Shown here: positions 1-12,212 of the stretch, in pieces
How the letters are laid out: each line of letters begins with the position of its first letter
How positions within the stretch are numbered: the first letter of the stretch is position 1
NCBI GenBank assembly: GCA_021797025.1
Contig: JAKAAK010000041.1
Span: 1-16,359, forward strand
Length of the DNA stretch: 16,359 nucleotides
Source of the DNA: Thermoplasmata archaeon
GTDB lineage: Archaea > Thermoplasmatota > Thermoplasmata > Thermoplasmatales > Thermoplasmataceae
Direction: 5' to 3'
The notes under the pieces: generated by a model
Database searches by the model: none
What the model was told of the DNA's origin: nothing
Seen by the model: only the letters and a program-made list of their open reading frames with translations
Translations under genes and position numbers: made by a program

Positions 1-3000
1 CAAGAGAAGAAAAACTCAGATATGTTGATGAGGACCCAACAGACCCCGGAGGTTATTTTATAATAGGAGGATCAGAAAGAGTTATTGTTTCACTTGAAGA
101 TCTAGCACCTAATAAGATTCTCGTTGAATATGAGGAAAAATATGATTCCAGGCTCGAGGTTGCAAAGATATTTTCACAGAAAAGTGGATTCAGAGCGCTC
201 ATATCCCTGGAAAAGGGCAGTGATGGAATCATAAATGTATCAATACCCACCGTTGCAGGAACTGTACCACTAGTAATTTTGATGAAGGCACTTGGAATAG
301 ACAAAGATGTTGATGTCCACGATGCCATATTTTCGGATCCCAGGATGGACCCATTGATTTATGCGAATATAGAGGATTCCAAGAATCCTAAAGTATTACC
401 TCCTAATGGAGTAAATAACAGTGAGGATGCGCTTTCATACCTAGAAAAGAGATTTGCCGCAGGTCAGGCAAAGGAGTTCAGGGACAAGAAAATAACACAG
501 ATGCTTGACAGGGCACTTTTACCGCATCTGGGAGATGAGGTTTCTGACAGGCTGAAGAAAGCAATTTATCTGGGTAGAATGGCGAGATCATTGCTTGAAC
601 TTAACCTTGGAATGAGACATGTTGATGATAAAGATCATTACGCAAATAAGAGAATAAAGCTTTCAGGCGATTTACTGGATGAGCTTTTCAGAAATGCTTT
701 CCAGTCGGTAATGAAGGATTTAAAATACCAGTTGGAAAAGACATACAACAAGAAAAGGGGAATCAGGTTGAGACCGGCTGTAAGACAGGATTTACTAACT
801 CAGAAAATTCTGCATTCCATGGCAACGGGGAACTGGATAGGTGGACGTACTGGAGTTTCCCAGCTTCTTGATAGAACATCCAATATGTCTACGCTGAGTC
901 ATTTGAGAAGAATTATTTCACCACTGACTAGATCACAACCACATTTTGAGGCAAGGGACCTTCATCCAACACAGTGGGGAAGGATATGCCCGAATGAAAC
1001 ACCTGAAGGCCAGAACTGCGGTCTGGTTAAAAATGCGGCATTGATTATCAATGTAACACAGGGAATAGACCCTGATATTGTCCTGGAAGAGCTCCGGGGA
1101 ATGAGCATTTATGATGTAACAAGGGAAGAGGCATCAGGCAGGGTATATCTCAATGGTGACTTCATCGGATACCATGATGATCCTGCTATACTTACAGAAA
1201 CCATAAGAAATTTGAGAAGATCAGGAAAGCTATCCAATGAAGTGAATGTAAAATTTGATTCAAATACAAATGAGGTAATCATTAACTGTGACCGGGGAAG
1301 ATTGAGAAGGCCATTATTTGTTGTCCGTGATGGAAAAACTGTCCTTAATGAAGAAATGCTTGAGAAGCTCCGCATGGGAGAATATACAGTAAGTGATCTT
1401 GTTTCCGAGGGAGCCATAGAATGGCTCGATGCTGAGGAAGAAGAAAACGCATATATTTCTGTATTTCCATTTGAATTTCCAGAAAACTGTCCGGATTGTG
1501 GCAAAGTGCTTTACAGAAACAATGTTACATGGGTAAACCCCGGTTCAGATGATATTGTTCTGGAATGTGATGAATGCCATGCCCACTTCAAGGGAATAAA
1601 TAAGATTTCAAAAGATCACACACACTGTGAAATAGATGCATCCATGATACTTGGAGTTGTTGCATCACTTATTCCATATCCTGAACATAATTCATCGCCA
1701 CGAATTACTATTGCATCTGCGATGATAAAGCAATCCATAGGAATCCCACAGGCGAATTTCAGAATAAGGACAGATACCAGAGGGCACTTACTTCACTATC
1801 CACAAATACCACTGGTTACTACAAAAGTTATGGATTTCATAAGATACAGGAGAAAGCCTGCTGGCCAGAATTTCGTTGTTGCCATAGTATCATACCACGG
1901 TTACAATATGCAGGATGCAATTATTATGAACAAGGCATCTATAGAAAGAGGACTCGGAAGAAGCTCATTCTTCAGGACATATACAGCAGAGGAAAGAAGA
2001 TATCCAGGAGGTCAGGAAGATAGATTCGAGATTCCCAGTCATGATGTTCTCGGTGCAAGAGCGGAAGATTATTACAAGAATCTTGATGAAAACGGTGTTA
2101 TATTCCCGGAATCAAAGGTTGAAGGTTCAGATGTACTTGTTGGAAAAACATCACCGCCCAGATTCTTGGAGGAGGAGAATGCAGATAAACTCGGACCTCT
2201 GAGAAGGAGAGAATCGTCCATAACTGTGAGACCCACAGAATCTGGATATGTAGATAATGTATTTCTAACAGTATCAGAAAGCAATAGTAGAATAATAAAG
2301 GTGAAGGTCAGAAGCGATAGAATACCACAACCTGGTGATAAATTTGCCTCAAGGCACGGTCAGAAAGGAGTTATAGGACATGTAGTTCCTCAGGAAGATA
2401 TGCCTTTCAATGAGGAGGGAATTATACCAGATTTATTGTTTAATCCGCATTCAGTACCCTCAAGAATGACACTTGGCCACGTCCTTGAAATGATGGGGGC
2501 AAAGGTTGCAACTATGAGCGGAGACAATATAGATTCTACTATATTCGACGGAGAGCCTGAAAAAAGCCTAAGGGAACAACTCAAAACATACGGTTTCCGT
2601 GAATCTGGTAATGAAGTTATGTACGACGGAATTACCGGAAAAAAATATGATGTTGATATATTCATGGGAGTAATTTACTACCAGAAACTGCATCACATGG
2701 TTGCAAGCAAGTTCCATGCAAGATCTAGAGGGCCTGTGCAGATACTTACAAGACAGCCAACAGAAGGAAGATCCAGGCAGGGAGGTCTCAGATTCGGAGA
2801 AATGGAGAGAGATACATTAATTGCTCATGGGGCATCCATGGTTATAAAAGATCGTTTGCTGGATCAGAGCGATGGTACAATACTCTATGTGTGCGGGAAT
2901 CCAACCTGCGGACACATAGCAATATATGATTTCAGGAAGGGTACTTTGAGATGTCCTGTTTGTGGAAATACCGGTAACATATATCCTATTGAGACCAGTT

Positions 3001-3073
3001 ATGCGTTTAAGTTAATGAGGGATGAATTGAGTTCCATGGGAATTGTAATGAGACTGGAGCTGGGTGATATGAA

Positions 3074-3077
<4 letters not shown>
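1..3077 (+). CDS. rpoB: DNA-directed RNA polymerase subunit B, 5'-truncated by window edge
   Basis: This is the second-largest subunit of archaeal RNA polymerase (Rpb2/beta homologue), forming one side of the catalytic cleft. The reading frame is open from base 3, so the ATG at 279 is internal; 1024 residues are visible and roughly 170 N-terminal residues should lie upstream. Visible landmarks, numbered from base 3, include the GGSERVIVS segment near residue 20, the [14 protein letters not shown] motif, the [10 protein letters not shown] motif, [12 protein letters not shown] and the C-terminal [24 protein letters not shown] block. Two zinc sites are visible: C496/C499/C522/C525 in an internal insertion before THCEI, and C964/C969/C984/C987 near the C terminus. 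B is a single undivided chain here, unlike methanogens and haloarchaea, which split it into B'' and B'. The TGA overlaps the rpoA' start (ATGA), so translation is probably coupled. Identification is certain. Confidence 0.98.
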
Positions 3078-7254
<4,177 letters not shown>

Positions 7255-7263
7255 AGGGATACC

Positions 7264-7695
7264 ATGAATGAAATAACACTGGATAACCAGACAATAGGAT
7301 TTATAAAATTATTTGAGAGCTATACCAGAACAAATGTGTTCGAATGCCTTGAGAATGAGGAGATGGTGCTATTCGTTGTGGGAGAGCATAAGCTTGCGGA
7401 GATATTTAAAAAACATGAGAATATAATTACTGACCTGAAGGCTAAGATAAACAAAAGAATAGTCATGGCGGAATTTTCCCCTGACCTTCTCACATTTACA
7501 AGAAACCTCTTTTACAGATATGTTGTAAATGAAATAAATCTGGTATGGAAGGACAATGTAACCAATATATTCATAGGCATAGCACCTGAAAATATCGGAA
7601 AGGCTATAGGCAAGGATAGCAGGAATATAAAATTAATGCGTGATGCCATTTCAAGGTATTTCAAGATTAAGAATGTTATTATAAAACAGAGATAA
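7264..7695 (+). CDS. nusA: Archaeal NusA-like transcription factor (two KH domains)
   Basis: This small protein of 143 residues matches the archaeal NusA family, which consists only of two KH RNA-binding domains and lacks the polymerase-binding N-terminal and S1 domains of bacterial NusA. The second KH domain is clear: AIGKDSRNIKLMRDAI at about 115-130, with the GxxG loop GKDS. The first KH domain (about 35-70) keeps the beta strand LFVVGEHKLAEI, but the GxxG loop that normally follows is replaced by FKKH, so RNA contact there may be weakened. The gene is nine bases behind rpoA'' and is the last of the polymerase operon. In many euryarchaea an L30e gene lies between A'' and nusA, and S12, S7 and EF-2 follow; none is present here. 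The start is the first ATG; only a weak SD-like AGGGAT precedes it. Confidence 0.88.
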   Translation: MNEITLDNQTIGFIKLFESYTRTNVFECLENEEMVLFVVGEHKLAEIFKKHENIITDLKAKINKRIVMAEFSPDLLTFTRNLFYRYVVNEINLVWKDNVTNIFIGIAPENIGKAIGKDSRNIKLMRDAISRYFKIKNVIIKQR

Positions 7696-7703
7696 ATATA
7701 ATA

Positions 7704-7733
7704 GTTATATATAACATTTTATAATAATTTTTT
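7704..7733 (+). terminator. Probable terminator of the rpo-nusA operon
   Basis: Eight bases after the nusA stop is a perfect 12-base palindrome, GTTATATATAAC (7704-7715), then TTTT, and then a run of six T at 7728-7733. Archaeal polymerase usually terminates at oligo-T tracts, with or without a hairpin, so this is the likely end of the operon transcript. The palindrome is a weak all-AT hairpin except at its ends and may be incidental. Confidence 0.5.
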
Positions 7734-7787
7734 AAACATATAATATTCAATATAGGTATACTTGGAATTTGCTTTACTGTAATAAAT

Positions 7788-7794
7788 AAAAAAA
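7788..7794 (-). terminator. Probable T-tract terminator of the permease gene
   Basis: Seven A residues on the + strand read as seven T residues on the - strand, about 40 bases after the permease stop codon. A second A-rich run (7805-7809) lies nearer the gene. The 139-base convergent spacer 7696-7834 is otherwise AT-rich with no ORF or RNA gene seen. Confidence 0.45.
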
Positions 7795-7834
7795 TTTCCT
7801 GTACAAAAATATAATTTTAAATTTAAAAATATAA

Positions 7835-9583
7835 TTATTTCTGTCCAACTGATGTTGCTATTTCTTCCTCAGTTATGTACTGGGTGCCTGAATCTATTAT
7901 ATCTCTTATTTCATCTGTCTTGAATCCAGATTTTATGGATATCAGATAGAACATTATTGCTACCAGTATCACGACAATGAAGTCTAAAGGATATGGAAGT
8001 GTATTTGTTCCTCCGTAGTCACCTTCCCCCAGATAGGAAAGAAGCGTGAGTACAAGTATGAATGCGGGCACCCACCATCCTGCCTTTATATTCTCTCTGG
8101 TGAATACGTTCTCCACCTTGTGTGATGCAAGTATTATAAGATATATAAGTATGCCCAGGAATATGGCTATAGCCAGATACGGTATTGTTGGCCATCCAGA
8201 CCAGTACACAATAAGAGTTGCACCAACAAAAGCTATAGGCGCAAGTATTTTTGCAAATGGTAGTTTAAATGGCCTTTTAAGTTCATCTGCCTCCCTCCTG
8301 AATACCATCAGCGCAGATCCTCCCACAATGTATGTGAATGCTGTTGCACCTGTTATTAACCCTACAAGAGCGTACCAGCTAGGGAACGGTGCAAGGAATA
8401 TTAATCCAATTATTACAGATATTATAATAGGCAGTACTGGAACCCTTGTCTTCTTGCTCACATAGGAAAGCTGCTTCGGGAAGTATCCAATTTCTGAAAG
8501 TCCAAATAATGTTCGCACTGATGTGCCAGCATATACGTTAAGTGTCCCTGCAGGTGATACGTAGGCATCAGCATATAATACGTATGTCAGTACAACTAGA
8601 GCGAATATACCCGATGTTTTTGCTACAAATGCAAATGGCGCCGCAACAACTCCTGACGCATATGCAGATGGGGTACTTGATGCAAGACCGTACCACCCAC
8701 CTGAGGCAGCCAGTTTAGATGGATCAAGGGCACCGATGAATACTACCTGTAGGAGAACATATACTACTATTCCGGTCAGCACTGAGAATACCGTTGCTCT
8801 CGGTATTGATTTCTGAGGTGTTTTGGCCTCGCCCCCGTAATCCAGAGCCTGTCTGAATCCCAAGAACGAGAACACTATACCGTCAGTTGACACCGCCTCG
8901 AATATTGTTGCGCTGTTGTTATTGGGCAAGAAACCGCCGAGAGCAGGGCTTGTAAAGTTCGGCGTATGGAATACCAGGAATGCAAGCATCACTATAGTTA
9001 TACTCGGAATTATGAGCTTCCACCATGTCATTCCCGTATTCGTTTTTCCCATTATCCTGACACCTGCATAATTCAGTGCGAAGAAAGCAATTATGAGTAT
9101 CGCTGCCAGAATTATTCCAAGGCCTGTCAGCAGTGCTACAGTTGCTGAAGGATCAAGAGGATTAGGTGCACTGTAAGATAAACCAGGCACGTAAGCACTT
9201 GCATAGGTTATTACTGCCTCAGCCTCCACAGCCGGAACGGAAACAGCAGAGAGGAAATATGTCCAGCCAAAGAATAAGCCAGCCACTCCACCATGGGAAT
9301 AATGACCGTATCTGCTAATTGCTCCTGTTCTCGGTATCATACCGCCAAGTTCGGCATAAACTAAAGCTATGAATAAAACTAGGACACCACCAATTATCCA
9401 GGATAATATGGCAGCTGGCCCGGTTGTTGCCGCTGAGGCGGCAGCTGCAAAGAGCCACCCCGATCCTATTATACCTCCGAGACTCAAAAAATAAAGATCC
9501 CACGTGGTTAAGGACTTTCTTAACTTCCTATCCTGAGTTTTACTATTAGCTATAACATCTTTTTCTGATTCAAAATCAGCCAT
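7835..9583 (-). CDS. APC-superfamily amino acid permease
   Basis: This is a polytopic membrane protein of 582 residues that fits the amino acid-polyamine-organocation (APC) superfamily, secondary transporters that move amino acids or amines with protons or other ions. The N-terminal cytoplasmic stretch (about 1-28) leads into TM1 with the family motif GGIIGSGWL at 36-44, then AELGGMIPRTGAISRY (about 77-92), the well-known loop after TM2. About 12-14 hydrophobic segments follow, and a hydrophilic C-terminal tail of about 30 residues ends the protein. It is longer than the common 450-500 residue members because of extra hydrophobic segments near the C terminus. The substrate cannot be told from sequence; amino acid uptake by a peptide-scavenging acidophile is a reasonable guess. 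It stands alone, convergent with nusA and divergent from aIF1A. The start at 9583 is supported by a TATA box about 23 bases upstream. Confidence 0.9.
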   Translation of the reverse strand: MADFESEKDVIANSKTQDRKLRKSLTTWDLYFLSLGGIIGSGWLFAAAASAATTGPAAILSWIIGGVLVLFIALVYAELGGMIPRTGAISRYGHYSHGGVAGLFFGWTYFLSAVSVPAVEAEAVITYASAYVPGLSYSAPNPLDPSATVALLTGLGIILAAILIIAFFALNYAGVRIMGKTNTGMTWWKLIIPSITIVMLAFLVFHTPNFTSPALGGFLPNNNSATIFEAVSTDGIVFSFLGFRQALDYGGEAKTPQKSIPRATVFSVLTGIVVYVLLQVVFIGALDPSKLAASGGWYGLASSTPSAYASGVVAAPFAFVAKTSGIFALVVLTYVLYADAYVSPAGTLNVYAGTSVRTLFGLSEIGYFPKQLSYVSKKTRVPVLPIIISVIIGLIFLAPFPSWYALVGLITGATAFTYIVGGSALMVFRREADELKRPFKLPFAKILAPIAFVGATLIVYWSGWPTIPYLAIAIFLGILIYLIILASHKVENVFTRENIKAGWWVPAFILVLTLLSYLGEGDYGGTNTLPYPLDFIVVILVAIMFYLISIKSGFKTDEIRDIIDSGTQYITEEEIATSVGQK

Positions 9584-9599
9584 ATGCGAATATATAGCA

Positions 9600-9611
9600 G
9601 ATATATTTAAA
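9600..9611 (-). promoter_or_regulatory. TATA box of the permease gene (leaderless)
   Basis: On the - strand the sequence reads GAAAAG (BRE-like) followed by TTTAAATATAT. Its centre is about 23 bases before the permease ATG, so transcription should start at or next to the start codon. Confidence 0.65.
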
Positions 9612-9695
9612 CTTTTCTCAAGGAATATCCGCTATATACACGGCAAAATATACCATAACTGAAACTTTTTCCGGAGGTTTTTTTCTGTAATATTC

Positions 9696-9711
9696 TGAAA
9701 ACCTGTTTTCA
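9696..9711. repeat. 16-base inverted repeat upstream of the aIF1A promoter
   Basis: TGAAAAC and GTTTTCA form perfect 7-base arms around a CT centre, ending five bases before the TATA box of aIF1A. The size and position fit a site for a dimeric DNA-binding regulator, but the AT-rich background makes chance possible. Confidence 0.4.
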
Positions 9712-9716
9712 ATTGA

Positions 9717-9728
9717 TTATATTTATAT
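9717..9728 (+). promoter_or_regulatory. TATA box of the aIF1A-rio1-KH operon
   Basis: TTATATTTATAT is centred about 32 bases before the aIF1A ATG at 9756. The predicted start of transcription is therefore within a few bases of the ATG, with no room for a Shine-Dalgarno leader. Confidence 0.6.
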
Positions 9729-9755
9729 CAGTGGATATGATTATGTATTATAAAT

Positions 9756-10088
9756 ATGGTTGATAAAGACGATGACAATGGAGAAAATATTACTAGGGTT
9801 ATCACTCCCAATAAGAGAAAAGGAGAAATATACGGCATAGTTGAAAAATTATCTGGTGCCTCGAGACTAACTGTAATGTGCGAAGATGGTTCGACAAGGA
9901 ACTGCCGAATACCCGGAAAGATGAAAAAAAGAATGTGGATAAGAGAGGGAGATCTTGTTATTGTAAAACCCTGGGATTTTCAGGATGAAAAGGGTGATAT
10001 AGTATACAGGTACACCAGAACTCAGGCTATGTATCTGAGCAGGAACAGGATGTTACCAGAAATAATAGATGTATTCAATGAACGATAA
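9756..10088 (+). CDS. eif1A: Translation initiation factor aIF1A
   Basis: This 110-residue protein is the archaeal homologue of bacterial IF1 and eukaryotic eIF1A. It binds the A site of the small ribosomal subunit and helps place initiator tRNA. The acidic N-terminal tail (1-12) is followed by an OB-fold: GEIYGIVEKLSGASRLTVMC (23-42), the RNA-binding CRIPGKMKKRMWIREGD block (50-66) and IVKPWDFQ (69-76). A helical YRYTRTQAMYL segment (84-94) and a short C-terminal tail follow, matching the family length. It is the first gene of a run with RIO1 and a Pno1-type KH protein, and overlaps the RIO1 gene by 11 or 20 bases depending on the RIO1 start. The promoter position supports this ATG. Confidence 0.97.
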   Translation: MVDKDDDNGENITRVITPNKRKGEIYGIVEKLSGASRLTVMCEDGSTRNCRIPGKMKKRMWIREGDLVIVKPWDFQDEKGDIVYRYTRTQAMYLSRNRMLPEIIDVFNER

Positions 10089-10842
10089 AAGTGCACTGAA
10101 GCAGTTAATTGAATCAGATGAATTTTCAAACAGGCTCAATCTTGACAGAAAGACCTATGGATTGGTATTTGATAGAAGAACACTTAATGCAATTTATGAA
10201 GTAATCAAAAAATATGATATAGATTATATTAACTTCCCCATATCAAGTGGGAAAGAGTCCCTTATATTTAATGTCAAACTTAGAAATAAGGAGACAAGAG
10301 CATTAAAAATATATAAAATGTCGACCTTAAAATTTTCCAATACTATGGAATATATAAAGGGAGACTACAGATTTGATAAGGAGAGGATAAATAGATCTAA
10401 TGTGGTGTACGTGTGGGCGCAGAAAGAGTATACTAATTTGAAGGACATGAGGGAAGTGGGAATAAATGCACCAAGACCTTATGGATTTTACAGGAATATA
10501 CTTCTTATGTCATATTTGGGAACTGCAAGAGGACCTGCATTGCAGATAAAGGATTTGCAGGGAGGTTTTCATGACTTATATGAAAAACTGAAAAGAGCAT
10601 TGTGGCTTATGTATAACAAAGCCGGAATAGTTCATGCCGATCTCAGTGAATATAACATACTTTATTATAGAAAAAATCCATATATTATAGACGTGGGGCA
10701 GTCTGTGTCTATAAAACATCCTATGGCAGAAAGTTTTCTTGAAAGAGATATAAAGAATATAGTTTCATTCTTTTCCAGAAAGGGTGTGAAATGCAGTGTA
10801 GAAGAACTGTATAATCATATTAAAGGTGATATAAATGCTTGA
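10078..10842 (+). CDS. rio1: RIO1-type serine/threonine protein kinase/ATPase
   Basis: RIO kinases are atypical kinases that act as ATPases in late maturation of the small ribosomal subunit. Numbered from the ATG at 10078 (254 residues), the protein shows the nucleotide loop SSGKESLIF (56-64), the ATP-binding lysine K77 in ALKIYK, the catalytic loop HADLSEYN (186-193, with D188 and N193) and the metal-binding IDVGQSV (204-210, with D205). IDxGQ and the SxGKE loop point to RIO1 rather than RIO2, and no RIO2-type winged-helix domain is seen. An in-frame ATG at 10069 would add three residues (MYS); I prefer 10078, but neither has a clear SD. The gene overlaps the end of aIF1A, and its stop overlaps the start of the next gene, so it depends on upstream translation. 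Confidence 0.95.
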   Translation: MNDKSALKQLIESDEFSNRLNLDRKTYGLVFDRRTLNAIYEVIKKYDIDYINFPISSGKESLIFNVKLRNKETRALKIYKMSTLKFSNTMEYIKGDYRFDKERINRSNVVYVWAQKEYTNLKDMREVGINAPRPYGFYRNILLMSYLGTARGPALQIKDLQGGFHDLYEKLKRALWLMYNKAGIVHADLSEYNILYYRKNPYIIDVGQSVSIKHPMAESFLERDIKNIVSFFSRKGVKCSVEELYNHIKGDINA

Positions 10843-11392
10843 TATAGGTAGCATAAAAATTCCATTTGCCAGAATAGGGGTATTGATTGGTAAGGAAGGA
10901 ATGATAAAGGCGAAAATAGAGGAGGAAGGTAGAGTAAGGCTGGATATTGATTCTGAGAATGCCACTGTTACGGTTTACCAGAAAAATGACCCATTAAAGG
11001 CATTGATGGCGATGAACGTTGTTCAGGCCATTGGCCGTGGATTTAATCCGGATAAGGCTATGTTTCTTTTCGATGACAGTATCCAGCTTATAGTTATATC
11101 AATAAAGGAATTTGTTAAAAAGGATACAAAGAGGATCAAAGAAATCAGGGGAAGACTCATAGGTAAGGAAGGGCATACCAGAGAGATTATAGAGGAACTT
11201 ACGGGTACATATATATCAATTAGTGGAAATACAGTTTCAATAATAGGTGATTTCATATCCATACAGTATGCCAGAGAGGCAGTTAATATGATACTTCAGG
11301 GAAGGAAACATAAGACTGTTTATGCGTATCTAGAGAAGAATTCAGGGGAATTAAAATTCAGAAAAATGGAAGAAAGCTTCGGAGATATCTGA
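10835..11392 (+). CDS. Pno1/Dim2-like KH-domain ribosome assembly protein
   Basis: This 185-residue protein with two KH domains belongs to the archaeal group related to eukaryotic Pno1/Dim2 (and Krr1), small-subunit assembly factors that bind near the 3' end of the small rRNA. The first KH has GxxG loop GKEG at 19-22 (IGVLIGKEGMIKAKIEEE) and the second has GKEG at 110-113 (GRLIGKEGHTREIIEELTG). Between them is the conserved VVQAIGRGFNPDKAM segment (62-76). The start overlaps the RIO1 stop by eight bases and is preceded by AAAGGTGAT (10822-10830), a strong SD with four bases of spacing. Its pairing with RIO1 and aIF1A is a conserved archaeal gene neighbourhood and supports the role. The initiator tRNA follows 43 bases later on the same strand. 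Confidence 0.92.
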   Translation: MLDIGSIKIPFARIGVLIGKEGMIKAKIEEEGRVRLDIDSENATVTVYQKNDPLKALMAMNVVQAIGRGFNPDKAMFLFDDSIQLIVISIKEFVKKDTKRIKEIRGRLIGKEGHTREIIEELTGTYISISGNTVSIIGDFISIQYAREAVNMILQGRKHKTVYAYLEKNSGELKFRKMEESFGDI

Positions 11393-11404
11393 AAAACCGT
11401 TAAA

Positions 11405-11414
11405 GTTTATATCC
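11405..11414 (+). promoter_or_regulatory. TATA box of the initiator tRNA gene
   Basis: GTTTATATCC, preceded by an A/G-rich BRE-like stretch, is centred about 26 bases ahead of the mature tRNA 5' end. The tRNA can therefore be made from its own promoter even though it lies just behind the KH gene. A run of five T (11415-11419) follows the box. Confidence 0.6.
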
Positions 11415-11435
11415 TTTTTAGCAATATACCATTAT

Positions 11436-11510
11436 AGCGGGGTAGGGTAGTCAGGAGATCCCGACGGGCTCATAACCCGTAGATCAATGGTTCAAATCCA
11501 TTCCCCGCTA
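11436..11510 (+). tRNA. Initiator tRNA-Met (anticodon CAU)
   Basis: All four arms fold: acceptor AGCGGGG (11436-11442) with CCCCGCT (11503-11509), anticodon stem ACGGG/CCCGT (11464-11468/11476-11480) with loop CTCATAA and CAT at 11471-11473, and T stem AATGG/CCATT around TTCAAAT. Three consecutive G-C pairs next to the anticodon loop and an A1-U72 end pair mark it as the initiator. The discriminator base is A11510; CCA is not encoded and no intron is present. The hemD stop codon begins on the very next base, on the other strand. Confidence 0.96.
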
Positions 11511-12212
11511 CTAACAGTTTTTAGAATCAATATATTTTATTATTGATTCAAAATCAGAATTTCCAGTAAATGATACCTTATATCCATAACTTCGAAGTGT
11601 TTCATCGGTTACATGTCCTATCGCATATATATTTTTAGTTATTTCAATGCCACCCAGTATATCATGGAATATTCTGGCTTCCATAGAGGATGTTAAAAGA
11701 ATGCCCATACAGTTAGTATCCAGAATCAGGTTTTTTATTTCACTACTTTCAATTTTTACAACGCTATATATATGATACTCTGTGAAATTAACATTGTTTT
11801 TTTCAAGCCAATTATTAATAATATTATTGGATTCACTGCTGCGAAATAGGGCTATTGTGGAATTAAGGTATTTTTTCAATAATCCTATAACCCCGTAAGA
11901 ATCTCTGATATTGGGAACAGAGACATTGACTCTATATTTTTTAATTTCATCTGCTGTATGATTTCCTATAGCTATAATATCCGGATCTTCTGTATATTTA
12001 TAATAATATTTAAAGAATTCAGATGCCCCCACGGAACTTGTAAGAACAATAACATTTGGTTTATTTTTTATTATATCCTGAATTATTTCTTCCTGCCTAC
12101 CGGTTCTTATGATTTTTGTCAGTGGCACGTTTCTAATGGATATACATTCAGTATCCACCGGCTTGAATTTACCTTCGGGCCTTGTTGTGATAATGTATCT
12201 AGAAATACCCAT
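11511..12212 (-). CDS. hemD: Uroporphyrinogen-III synthase
   Basis: This 233-residue protein should close and invert ring D of hydroxymethylbilane to give uroporphyrinogen III, the branch point to haem, sirohaem and corrinoids. Sequence conservation in this family is weak; the call rests on the two-domain pattern (ITTRPEG at the N terminus, LTSSVGASEFF near 58-68, LLTSSMEARIF and IYAIGHVTDETLRSYGY in the C-terminal half) and on direct linkage behind hemC. The ATG lies inside the end of hemC (14-base overlap) and is preceded by GGAGGCGAT (12221-12229 on the - strand), nearly the full SD complement, eight bases away. The stop codon abuts the 3' end of the initiator tRNA. The DNA of the last codons contains a 9-base-pair hairpin. 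Confidence 0.9.
   Translation of the reverse strand: MGISRYIITTRPEGKFKPVDTECISIRNVPLTKIIRTGRQEEIIQDIIKNKPNVIVLTSSVGASEFFKYYYKYTEDPDIIAIGNHTADEIKKYRVNVSVPNIRDSYGVIGLLKKYLNSTIALFRSSESNNIINNWLEKNNVNFTEYHIYSVVKIESSEIKNLILDTNCMGILLTSSMEARIFHDILGGIEITKNIYAIGHVTDETLRSYGYKVSFTGNSDFESIIKYIDSKNC
11524..11549. repeat. 9-bp perfect hairpin in the 3' end of hemD, next to tRNA
   Basis: GAATCAATA (11524-11532) and TATTGATTC (11541-11549) are perfect complements around an 8-base loop, and five T residues (11518-11522) lie between them and the tRNA. In the + sense this sits 14 bases after the tRNA and could help end its precursor; in the - sense it is within hemD codons. A chance origin is possible. Confidence 0.4.

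Noticed and set aside
8046..8465. 139-codon open frame on the + strand opposite the permease
   Set aside because: It is the complement of a conserved membrane protein gene and shows no recognisable domain or start signals.
9567..11557. Identical 14-mer TGATTCAAAATCAG at 9567-9580 and 11544-11557
   Set aside because: Both copies fall in coding DNA that encodes the same DFES residues (permease N terminus and hemD C terminus); shared codons explain it.
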